From an uncultured Acidobacteriota bacterium (GTDB taxonomy: Bacteria > Acidobacteriota > Thermoanaerobaculia > Gp7-AA8), in NCBI GenBank assembly GCA_946887105.1, contig CAMPKJ010000124.1, positions 1 through 13,802 on the forward strand: DNA of 13,802 bases. Reading direction: 5' to 3'. The notes below the pieces were generated by a model, which ran no database searches, was not told where the DNA came from, and worked only from the letters and a program-made list of their open reading frames with translations. Below, one piece after another: positions 6,308 through 11,918 of this stretch. The position numbers and the translations under genes are program-made. The first letter of the stretch is position 1. Each line of letters starts with the position of its first letter.

Positions 6308-6958
6308 ATGCTGCCTGGGCTGCTGGTCCTGCTCGCGTATCTGATCGGCTCCATTCCGTTCAGCTTCCTGGTCGTGAAGCTCGTGGCGGGGAAGGATGTG
6401 CGCGAGCATGGCAGCCAGAACGTCGGCGCCACGAATGTCGCGCGCACGGCGGGGAAGATCCCGGGCATCGTGGCGTTGCTGCTCGACATCGGCAAGGGCT
6501 ATGGCGCGGTGGTGCTGGCGCGGTATCTGGTGATGCGGCCCGAGTGGCCGTTCGACCCGGGAGTGCTGCCGTGGCAGTCGCGCGAGATGTGGGTGGCGCT
6601 GGCCGGCCTGATCGCGGTGCTCGCGCACATGTTTCCGGTCTGGCTGCGATTCCATGGCGGCAAGGGCGTGGCCACGGCGGCGGGCGTGTTTTTCGCGCTC
6701 GATCCCACCGTGATGGCCGGCGCGATCCTGGTGTTCGCGATCGTGCTGCTGGCGTCGCGTTACGTCTCGCTCGCGTCGATCGTCAGCGCCGCATCGATCC
6801 CGATCCTCTTCCGCTACCTCACGCGCGGCGCGCCGTACTGGCATGTCGCGATCAGCATCGCCATCGCCATCGCCGTGATCCTGAAGCATCACTCGAACAT
6901 CGCCCGGCTGGCGCAGGGAACGGAGCGCAAGCTCGGCCAGAAGAAGGAGACGCCTTGA
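6308..6958 (+). CDS. plsY: Glycerol-3-phosphate acyltransferase PlsY
   Basis: Membrane acyltransferase that uses acyl-phosphate to acylate position 1 of glycerol-3-phosphate, the first step of phospholipid synthesis with the PlsX/PlsY route. The 216-aa protein shows the three PlsY motifs: GSQNVGATN (35-43), LLDIGKG (58-64) and HGGKGVATAAG (116-126). The family's C-terminal segment KHHSNIARLAQGTERKLG (193-210) is also present. Hydrophobic helices lie at about 2-20, 52-74, 94-114, 127-150 and 154-192. The ATG at 6308 was chosen because the homology starts there with MLPGLLVLLAYLIGSIPFSF; longer upstream reading enters the nucleotidyltransferase gene. Its TGA overlaps the TTG start of gpsA, so it is co-translated with the enzyme that makes its substrate. 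No plsX is visible. Confidence 0.95.
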   Translation: MLPGLLVLLAYLIGSIPFSFLVVKLVAGKDVREHGSQNVGATNVARTAGKIPGIVALLLDIGKGYGAVVLARYLVMRPEWPFDPGVLPWQSREMWVALAGLIAVLAHMFPVWLRFHGGKGVATAAGVFFALDPTVMAGAILVFAIVLLASRYVSLASIVSAASIPILFRYLTRGAPYWHVAISIAIAIAVILKHHSNIARLAQGTERKLGQKKETP

Positions 6959-7953
6959 GGATTTCGATCATCGGCGCCGGCTCGTTCGGCACCGCGATGG
7001 CCATCGCCGCCGCGCGCGCGGGGAACGAGGTGGTGATGTGGGCGCACGATCCGGAGGTGGCCGCGACGATTCGCGAGACCGGCGCCAATCCCGACTACCT
7101 CGCGGGCATGCCGCTCAGCGACCGCATTCACGCGACCAGCGACCTCAGCGAGGCGGCAGCATTCTGCGACACGATGTTCATGGTCGTACCGAGCCATCAC
7201 TATCGTGAAGTGCTCACGAACCTGCGCGGCCATCTGCGCAGCCGCGTGAAGGTGATCTCCGGAACGAAGGGCATCGAGAACGAAACGCTCGAGCGGATGT
7301 CGGAGATCGCCGCGCACGTCCTCGGCGAGCAACTGGCGGGATTCGCGGTGCTCTCCGGACCGACGTTCGCGCTCGAGACCGCACGCGGCGATCCCACGGC
7401 CGCGGTGATCGCATCGAGCGATGCCACGCTCGCGCAGGAAGTGCAGCAGGTGATGTCCGGCCCGTCGCTGCGGCTCTATCACTCCAGCGACGTGGTGGGC
7501 GTGGAGCTGGCCGGCGCGCTCAAGAACGTCATCGCCATCGCCGCGGGCGTGCTCGAAGGGATGGGCCTCGGCTCCAACACCACCGCCGCGTTGATCACGC
7601 GCGGCCTGCACGAGATGACCCGTCTCGGCCTCGCGCTCGGCGGACGCCTGGAGACGTTCGCGGGGCTCGCGGGCATGGGCGATCTGGTGCTGACGTGTAC
7701 CGGCGCGCTGTCGCGCAACCGCACCGTCGGCGTGCAGCTCGGCAGAGGGAAGACACTCGAAGAGATCCTGCGCGACGCGAAGTTCGTCGCGGAAGGCATC
7801 AAGACCTCGAGAGCCGCACGCGCGCTGTCCGAGCGGCACGTGATCGAGATGCCGATCGCGACGGAGATGTGCCGCGTGCTCTACGAAGGCGAGTCGCCGC
7901 GCGCGGGCCTCCAGCGCCTGATGACCAGGACGCTCAAAGCGGAAGTCGCGTAG
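6955..7953 (+). CDS. gpsA: Glycerol-3-phosphate dehydrogenase [NAD(P)+]
   Basis: Cytosolic enzyme that reduces dihydroxyacetone phosphate to sn-glycerol-3-phosphate, the substrate of PlsY. The 332-aa product has the Rossmann motif IIGAGSFGTA (5-14), the VVPSHHYREVL segment (78-88), ISGTKGIE (101-108) and LSGPTFALE (133-141). It also has the catalytic lysine K190 in ELAGALKNVIAIAAG, GLGSNTTAALITRGLHEM (204-221), GLAGMGDLVLTCTG (237-250) and SRNRTVG (253-259). The start is TTG at 6955, inside TTGA shared with the plsY stop. GGAG (6946-6949) lies five bases upstream, and no other start fits the family N-terminus. The canonical C-terminal helix (EGESPRAGLQRLMTRTLKAE) is encoded in DNA that is also coding on the minus strand for the glycosyltransferase. 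Confidence 0.96.
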   Translation: MRISIIGAGSFGTAMAIAAARAGNEVVMWAHDPEVAATIRETGANPDYLAGMPLSDRIHATSDLSEAAAFCDTMFMVVPSHHYREVLTNLRGHLRSRVKVISGTKGIENETLERMSEIAAHVLGEQLAGFAVLSGPTFALETARGDPTAAVIASSDATLAQEVQQVMSGPSLRLYHSSDVVGVELAGALKNVIAIAAGVLEGMGLGSNTTAALITRGLHEMTRLGLALGGRLETFAGLAGMGDLVLTCTGALSRNRTVGVQLGRGKTLEEILRDAKFVAEGIKTSRAARALSERHVIEMPIATEMCRVLYEGESPRAGLQRLMTRTLKAEVA

Positions 7954-9140
7954 CCGGCGTAGACCACCCACGGCGCAACGCCGTCATACAGCAGATACGA
8001 CAGCGGCATCATCAGCGCGACGTACAGCCAGCGGCTGCGCTCGATGAGCGCGGCCGGGACGATGGTCAGCCAGTACCAGGGGTGAATCGCGGGCGAGCAG
8101 ACCAGCAATGCCGCCACCGCCGTCGTCACGCGGCGCGCCAGCAGGATTGCACCGATGGCGAACAGCGCAAGGATCGCGCGCGTGAGCAGATCGGGATAGA
8201 TGTGCCGGTAGACGAAGTCGGAGATCAGCTCGAAGCGCAGCGGATGGTGCGTCCAGATGGTCTTCGTCGGGATGCGCTCGACGACCGCGCGCACGAGCTC
8301 GTAGAGCGGGGAGTTGAAGATCCAGCGCGTGGCGTAGTCGCGGAAGCCGGGCATGATCGGCCCGCCGCGGAAGGGAAGGAAAGGAAGAACGAGCACGGCG
8401 CCGAGCGTGATCGGCGCGCGCTTCATGCGCAGCAGGAGCGGTATCGCCGCGATCGGGATCACCTTCAATCCGGTTGCGAGTCCCGCCGCGACGATCGAAC
8501 GCCGCGTGAGCGCGATGCCGAGGAGCACGCCGGCGAGCAGATCGATATGGCCGCTCCACGTTCCTTCGAACAACACCAGCGGGCACGTCGCGTACGCGAG
8601 CGCACCGCGGCGGCGCAGCAACACGATCGCCGCGATGTCCGCCGCGATCAGCAGCAGCCGCCACACCGTGAGTTGATGGACGGCCCGGAACAGCAGCTGC
8701 GCGAGCGGCGGGTAGATGGAGCGGATCTCGGGATGATTGATGCGCGCGTCCGCCGGCGTGTACGCGTACGGATTGCCGCCGCTCGCGGAGACGCGGCCGT
8801 CGGAGAGGTAGCGGTACACGTCGCCGGAGAGAAGAGGAGGACTGAAGAGGAGCGGTACGCGGAGGACGAGCGCGATGAGGATGATGAGAGGGAGGGACCC
8901 CTCATCCGCCTTCGGCACCTTCTCCCCTCTGCGGAGGGGAGAAGGCCACTCGGCGGCACGGGGGTAGCCTTCTCCCCTCGGGAGGGGAGAAGGTGCCGAA
9001 GGCGGATGAGGGGTTGTCGACCGCCGCACGAGCGGCAACCACGCCAGCGCCGCCACCACGTACACCACCACGAATCCGCGAAACCCGAACCGCGCCATGG
9101 CTATCGGTGCGAGCGCCACGGCGGCGGCGAGTAGAATCAC
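7881..9140 (-). CDS. Polytopic GT-C membrane glycosyltransferase (GT87/DUF2029-like)
   Basis: A multi-pass membrane protein resembling polyprenyl-phosphate-dependent GT-C glycosyltransferases, with about 9-11 hydrophobic helices. The segment LPLIILIALVLRVPLLFSPP...SGDVYRYLSDGRVSASGGNPYAY (about 83-127) is the usual first helix and extracytoplasmic loop, with D107 as the probable catalytic acid. SIYPPLAQLL and HPWYWL further on are also typical. The sugar is unknown; mannose is common in related proteins. GTG at 9140 (419 aa) is preferred because it includes the hydrophobic stretch ILLAAAVALAPIAM; ATG at 9098 (405 aa) is possible. Neither has a clear Shine-Dalgarno. Residues about 43-81, rich in Pro, Arg and Gly, come from a palindromic repeat inserted in frame in a loop before the first conserved helix. 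The last 23 codons and the stop overlap gpsA. It is divergent from the GT2 gene, so the two may work in one glycan pathway. Confidence 0.82.
   Translation of the reverse strand: MILLAAAVALAPIAMARFGFRGFVVVYVVAALAWLPLVRRSTTPHPPSAPSPLPRGEGYPRAAEWPSPLRRGEKVPKADEGSLPLIILIALVLRVPLLFSPPLLSGDVYRYLSDGRVSASGGNPYAYTPADARINHPEIRSIYPPLAQLLFRAVHQLTVWRLLLIAADIAAIVLLRRRGALAYATCPLVLFEGTWSGHIDLLAGVLLGIALTRRSIVAAGLATGLKVIPIAAIPLLLRMKRAPITLGAVLVLPFLPFRGGPIMPGFRDYATRWIFNSPLYELVRAVVERIPTKTIWTHHPLRFELISDFVYRHIYPDLLTRAILALFAIGAILLARRVTTAVAALLVCSPAIHPWYWLTIVPAALIERSRWLYVALMMPLSYLLYDGVAPWVVYAGYATSALSVLVIRRWRPARGDSPS
8898..9013. repeat. 116-base nested palindromic repeat inside the glycosyltransferase gene
   Basis: The outer arms, 8898-8929 and 8982-9013, are perfect 32-base inverted copies; each begins or ends with CCCCTCATCCGCC or its complement. 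Inside each arm, CCTTCTCCCCTC and GAGGGGAGAAGG also form 12-base-pair hairpins with tiny loops: 8918-8929 with 8934-8945, and 8968-8979 with 8982-8993. The element is therefore two hairpins in opposite orientation. It resembles dispersed extragenic palindromes (REP/MITE-like) but lies within an open frame, coding for about 39 residues including PSPLPRGEG and PSPLRRGEK. No flanking target duplication was recognised. Copy number elsewhere cannot be judged from this window. Confidence 0.9.
9132..9137 (+). promoter_or_regulatory. Putative -10 box of the GT2 gene
   Basis: TAGAAT, five of six matches to TATAAT, with 12 bases before the ATG at 9150. It overlaps the first codons of the divergent membrane glycosyltransferase if that gene starts at 9140. 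The spacing is a little longer than at the other boxes, so a leader of a few bases is expected; no Shine-Dalgarno is present. Confidence 0.4.
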
Positions 9141-9149
9141 CGCCAGCCC

Positions 9150-10541
9150 ATGAGCTTTGCCGAAACCGGCGTTCTGACGCTGTACTACCTCGTGCTCAGC
9201 GTCCTCGCCGTCTACAGCATCCATCGTCTGCATCTTGTCAGATTGCGCCGCCGGACGCCGCCGCCCGCGCGCGCGACCGCGGCCGTTTATCCGCCGCTGA
9301 CGGTGCAGCTTCCGCTCTACAACGAGCCGAACGTGGCCCGCCGTCTCATCGACGCGGTTGCGCAACTCGACTATCCCGGCAAGCTCGAGATTCAGGTGCT
9401 CGATGACTCGACGGACGAGACGCCGGCCATCGTCGCGGAAGCGATTCAGCGCAGCAGTGTTCCGATCGCACACATCCGTCGCGCGTCACGCGATGGATTC
9501 AAAGCCGGCGCGCTCGCGCACGGCATGCGGCTGAGCACGAGCGAGCTGTTCGCGATCTTCGACGCGGACTTCGTTCCGCCGCGCGACCTGCTCCTGCGCA
9601 TGGTTCCGTACTTTGCCGGCGCGCGCGTGGGCATGGTGCAGGCGCGCTGGACGCATCTCAATCGCGAGGAGTCGCTGCTGACGCGCGTGCAGGCGCTGTT
9701 TCTCGACGCGCACTTCGCCGTCGAATCCGCCGCCCGGAACTTCGGCGGACGCTTCTTCAACTTCAACGGCACGGCGGGCATCTGGCGGCGCGCGGCGATC
9801 GAGGAAGGCGGCGGCTGGTCGTCGTCGACGCTCACGGAAGATCTCGATCTCTCCTATCGCGCGCAACTCGCCGGTTGGGAGTTCGTGTTTCTCAACGATG
9901 TCGAAGTGCCGGCCGAGCTGCCGGCAGCCCTGAGCGGGTTTCAGGACCAGCAGCATCGCTGGGCCAAGGGCTCGATCCAGACGGCCCGCAAGCTCCTCGG
10001 CACGATCTCCGGCAGCGGATTGCACCGCCGCGTGAAGTCCGAGGCGCTCTTTCATCTGACGAACAACTCGGCGTATCTGTTCACGGTGCTGCTCGCGCTG
10101 CTGATCGTGCCGTCGATGCTGGTGCGCTACCGCCATGGCTTGGCGTGGATGTTCGTCATCGACGTGCCGCTCTTCATCGCGTCGACCGGATCGGTGCTGC
10201 TGTTCTACCGCGAAGGCCAGCGCTGGGCCGGCCGTGCGCGTCCGCCGCTGCGCGAGCTGCTGGCGGTACTGCCGGTGGGCGTCGGGATGTCGATGCGCAA
10301 CGCGGTGGCGGTGGTCGAAGGACTGTTCGAGCAAGGCGGTCACTTCAAACGCACGCCAAAGGCCGGCGATGGCATCGCAGCGCGCCCGGCCCGCCGCATT
10401 CCGTGGGCAGAGCTCGCCTTCTCATTCTTCTTTGCCGGTACGACGGTGGCGTTCGCCGCATCGGGTCACTGGGCGGCGTTGCCATTCCTCTTGATGTTCC
10501 TGTCGGGCTACTCCTATGTTGCTGTGAAATCAGTCGTTTAG
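9150..10541 (+). CDS. Cellulose-synthase-like family 2 glycosyltransferase
   Basis: A 463-aa processive-type GT2 membrane enzyme that should polymerise or transfer a sugar from a nucleotide-sugar on the cytosolic face. One helix (about 8-26) precedes the catalytic domain. That domain shows LYNEP (56-60), LDDSTDET (84-91), FDADF (137-141, metal-binding DxD), TEDLDLSYR (229-237, the catalytic base region) and QQHRWAKG (267-274, the Q(Q/R)xRW signature). C-terminal helices lie at about 308-326, 330-353, 366-382, 422-438 and 440-458. The cytosolic GHFKRTPKAG segment (397-406) is typical of cellulose-synthase-like enzymes including mannan synthases. Product identity is unknown, and no BcsB, PilZ or cellulase gene is adjacent. 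The divergent GT-C gene is the only neighbour of similar role. Confidence 0.93.
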   Translation: MSFAETGVLTLYYLVLSVLAVYSIHRLHLVRLRRRTPPPARATAAVYPPLTVQLPLYNEPNVARRLIDAVAQLDYPGKLEIQVLDDSTDETPAIVAEAIQRSSVPIAHIRRASRDGFKAGALAHGMRLSTSELFAIFDADFVPPRDLLLRMVPYFAGARVGMVQARWTHLNREESLLTRVQALFLDAHFAVESAARNFGGRFFNFNGTAGIWRRAAIEEGGGWSSSTLTEDLDLSYRAQLAGWEFVFLNDVEVPAELPAALSGFQDQQHRWAKGSIQTARKLLGTISGSGLHRRVKSEALFHLTNNSAYLFTVLLALLIVPSMLVRYRHGLAWMFVIDVPLFIASTGSVLLFYREGQRWAGRARPPLRELLAVLPVGVGMSMRNAVAVVEGLFEQGGHFKRTPKAGDGIAARPARRIPWAELAFSFFFAGTTVAFAASGHWAALPFLLMFLSGYSYVAVKSVV

Positions 10542-10595
10542 ATCACGCACACACTGGCCTTGCCGTTGCACTGAGGACAGTGATTGGAGGACACA

Positions 10596-10745
10596 ATGTG
10601 GAGCTTCATTAAAAGCCTTCTCGTCTTTCGCGTAGGCCAGACGTCTGCGCGCGGTGCCGCACGCATGCTCGGCTTCGGCAAGCTCGGACTGGTGATCGGC
10701 CTGATCGGCGGCTGGCGCGCGCTGAAACGGCATCGGACAGCGTAG
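10596..10745 (+). CDS. Small hydrophobic protein of unknown function (49 aa)
   Basis: A short gene beginning MWSFIKSLLVFRVGQTSARG, with a hydrophobic, glycine-rich helix LGFGKLGLVIGLIGGWRAL (about 25-43) and a basic tail KRHRTA. It is probably a single-pass inner-membrane miniprotein with Arg/Lys at the cytosolic end. The evidence that it is real is the near-perfect GGAGG at 10586-10590, five bases before the ATG at 10596, together with codon use like its neighbours. It lies 54 bases after the GT2 stop, so it could be the last gene of that unit. I recognise no family, and a search for close homologues would decide. Confidence 0.6.
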   Translation: MWSFIKSLLVFRVGQTSARGAARMLGFGKLGLVIGLIGGWRALKRHRTA

Positions 10746-10749
10746 CGGC

Positions 10750-10837
10750 GGGTTCCTCGGTGCGTCGGCGTTCCTCGGAGTTCCTCTGAGTGGACACCTC
10801 CGAGGAACCCGAGGAACCCCCAGGAACTCCGAGGAAC
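10750..10837. repeat. Cluster of inverted GTTCCTCGG repeats
   Basis: Three copies of GTTCCTCGG or a one-base variant (10752, 10770, 10780) face copies of the complement CCGAGGAAC (10800, 10829) and partly matching copies between them (around 10810 and 10820). The longest arms are GTTCCTCGGAGTTCCT (10770-10785) with its perfect complement (10822-10837), and GGGTTCCTCGG (10750-10760) with CCGAGGAACCC (10800-10810). The pairings exclude one another, so several folds are possible. The cluster starts five bases after the 49-aa gene and ends 12 bases before the -10-like box of the dedA unit. It may be a dispersed palindromic element, a terminator or a regulatory site; no U-tract follows. Confidence 0.85.
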
Positions 10838-10849
10838 TGGGTCACGCGG

Positions 10850-10855
10850 TACGAT
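10850..10855 (+). promoter_or_regulatory. Putative -10 box of the dedA unit
   Basis: TACGAT, with TA and AT at the conserved -10 positions, followed by eight bases and the ATG at 10864. A transcript from it would start at or next to that ATG. The repeat cluster occupies the place where a -35 box or operator would lie. Confidence 0.4.
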
Positions 10856-10863
10856 GGCGACCT

Positions 10864-10905
10864 ATGCCGCCGCAGGTCCTGGATCTTGCAGTCGAGCCGA
10901 ACTGA
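10864..10905 (+). CDS. Possible 13-codon leader ORF in front of dedA
   Basis: ATG at 10864 opens a short frame coding MPPQVLDLAVEPN, and its TGA (10903-10905) abuts the ATG of dedA at 10906 with no gap. The leader start stands eight bases after a TACGAT box, as do other leaderless-looking starts in this window. The dedA ATG itself lacks a Shine-Dalgarno, so coupling through termination and re-initiation would explain how it is translated. The peptide has no run of a single amino acid that would suggest classical attenuation. It could be chance. Confidence 0.35.
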   Translation: MPPQVLDLAVEPN

Positions 10906-11469
10906 ATGTCTCCCGAGTCGCTCCTCGAGCAGTTCGGATATTTCGCCGTCTTCGTGGGTACGTTCCTCGAGGGAGAGGCGATTCTCGTGGCCGCCGGCTT
11001 CTTCGCCTCGCGCGGCTATCTCGACGTGGTCGCGGTCTACGTGGTCGCGTTCGCCGGCGCGTTCCTCGGACACGTGTTCTGGTTCTGGCTCGGCCGCGCG
11101 CATGGCGTGAAGCTGCTGGACCGCTTCCCGAGCATGAAGCGGCACGTCGGGAAGAGCGTGCGCGTCTTCGAGCGCTACGGTCCGGCGGCAATCATCATCA
11201 CGCAATGGATCTATGGCCTGCGCATCACCTGCGCGGTGATCATCGGGATGTCGCGCATCACCGTGCTGAAGTTCCTGGTGTACGAGGCGGTGAGCTGCGC
11301 GGTCTGGGCCGTGGCGATCACCGCCCTCGGCTTTTACTTCGGCCGGGCCATCGAATCGGTGCTCGGCCGCGTCGAGCACATCGAGAAATACGGCCTGATC
11401 ATCATCGTGGCCATCGCCATCGGCTTCTGGCTGGTTCACCGATGGAAGGAGCGCCGCGCGGACGCGTGA
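10906..11469 (+). CDS. DedA/VTT family membrane protein
   Basis: A 187-aa polytopic inner-membrane protein of the DedA/VTT (SNARE-associated) family, linked in other bacteria to flipping of undecaprenyl-phosphate or phospholipids and to envelope integrity. FLEGEAILVAAGFFASRGYL (19-38) holds the conserved acidic residue of the first re-entrant segment. FWFWLGRAHG (57-66) is the GR-x-G motif after the second. GPAAIIITQWIYGLRITCAVIIGMSRI (91-117) matches the family's second re-entrant region with its conserved arginine (R105). Two hydrophobic helices follow, at about 122-150 and 162-178. The length is normal. The ATG is preceded directly by the TGA of a possible leader ORF and has no clear ribosome binding site. 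It converges on the lipoprotein gene. Confidence 0.9.
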   Translation: MSPESLLEQFGYFAVFVGTFLEGEAILVAAGFFASRGYLDVVAVYVVAFAGAFLGHVFWFWLGRAHGVKLLDRFPSMKRHVGKSVRVFERYGPAAIIITQWIYGLRITCAVIIGMSRITVLKFLVYEAVSCAVWAVAITALGFYFGRAIESVLGRVEHIEKYGLIIIVAIAIGFWLVHRWKERRADA

Positions 11470-11495
11470 GGAGCGCCGGACGCGCCCCTCACGCG
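11463..11495. terminator. Possible bidirectional terminator between dedA and the lipoprotein gene
   Basis: CGCGTGAGG (11463-11471) and CCTCACGCG (11487-11495) are perfect 9-base arms. After one A-C mismatch, GCGC pairs with GCGC again, leaving a five-base loop. The left arm contains the TGA stop of dedA, and the convergent lipoprotein gene stops a few bases beyond the right arm. The GC-rich stem is strong, but no T-run follows on either strand, so termination by it is uncertain. Confidence 0.5.
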
Positions 11496-11503
11496 CTTCA
11501 CGA

Positions 11504-11779
11504 TCAGCTTTCGATGTTGACGCGCACCGCGTTGGTGCCGTTCGCCCACACCATCACGCGCTGTCCCTTCGAGAGGTAGGACCTGCTGGTCTCCACGCCG
11601 TCCGGCGCGTAGATGAGCGTGCGGCTCGTCAGCGTGTAGGTGGTCGGCTGGCCATTGACGGCCACCGAGACGGTGCTGCCGTTCACTTCCGTGATGACGC
11701 CGGAGGTTCCCGGAGCGGTGGCGGCGCAGGCTCCCAGGAGCAGCGCCAGAGTAATGAGGAGAACCAGACTGCGCTTCAT
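11504..11779 (-). CDS. Small lipoprotein with DUF5666-like beta domain
   Basis: A 91-aa predicted lipoprotein. The signal peptide MKRSLVLLITLALLLGAC has a clear lipobox (LLGAC), with C18 as the lipidated residue. The mature part (GVITEVNGSTVSVAVNG, then YTLTSRTLIYA, then LSKGQRVMVWA) is a small all-beta domain like those of DUF5666 proteins, with moderate certainty. Two ATGs are possible: 11785 and 11779. AGAGGA at 11788-11793 stands eight bases from the second and only two from the first, which favours 11779. It is transcribed in the same direction as the pilin-like genes but lies 133 bases downstream of them. Its role is unknown. Confidence 0.8.
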   Translation of the reverse strand: MKRSLVLLITLALLLGACAATAPGTSGVITEVNGSTVSVAVNGQPTTYTLTSRTLIYAPDGVETSRSYLSKGQRVMVWANGTNAVRVNIES

Positions 11780-11809
11780 GATCATGTTCCTCTTTGCGGT
11801 AGGTTTATT

Positions 11810-11826
11810 GACGGCGATCTGCCGTC
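11810..11826. repeat. Short inverted repeat upstream of the lipoprotein gene
   Basis: GACGGC and GCCGTC are perfect 6-base arms around GATCT. The repeat lies about 17 bases upstream of the lipoprotein ribosome binding site, within the 133-base gap below the pilin-like gene. It could be an operator, a leader hairpin or a weak terminator of the pilin unit; no U-tract follows. The rest of that gap, 11827-11918, shows nothing recognisable. Confidence 0.4.
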
Positions 11827-11918
11827 TGCATGGAGGAACGACGCAACCCGCAAAAGGTTTGGGTAGCGAGGAAACGAAGCGGTAAACGGATTGTGTCAGT
11901 GCCGATCAGCGCTGCCGG

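Noticed and set aside
8898..9013. The nested palindrome as an insertion sequence end or transposon
   Set aside because: It has no transposase frame and no visible target duplication, and is only 116 bases. At most it is a non-autonomous palindromic element.
7695..9134. A 479-codon open frame on the plus strand across the gpsA end and the membrane glycosyltransferase
   Set aside because: The product is extremely rich in Arg, Asp, Glu and Gln, without structure, and is antisense to a protein with clear membrane helices. The palindromic repeat also happens to be open in this frame.
9141..9473. Upstream extension of the membrane glycosyltransferase to 9473
   Set aside because: It would be antisense to the conserved N-terminal catalytic region of the GT2 gene. 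The added residues are charged and low in hydrophobicity.
10750..10837. CRISPR-like repeat array
   Set aside because: Units are only about 9 bases, in both orientations and unevenly spaced, with no unique spacers of constant length and no cas genes.
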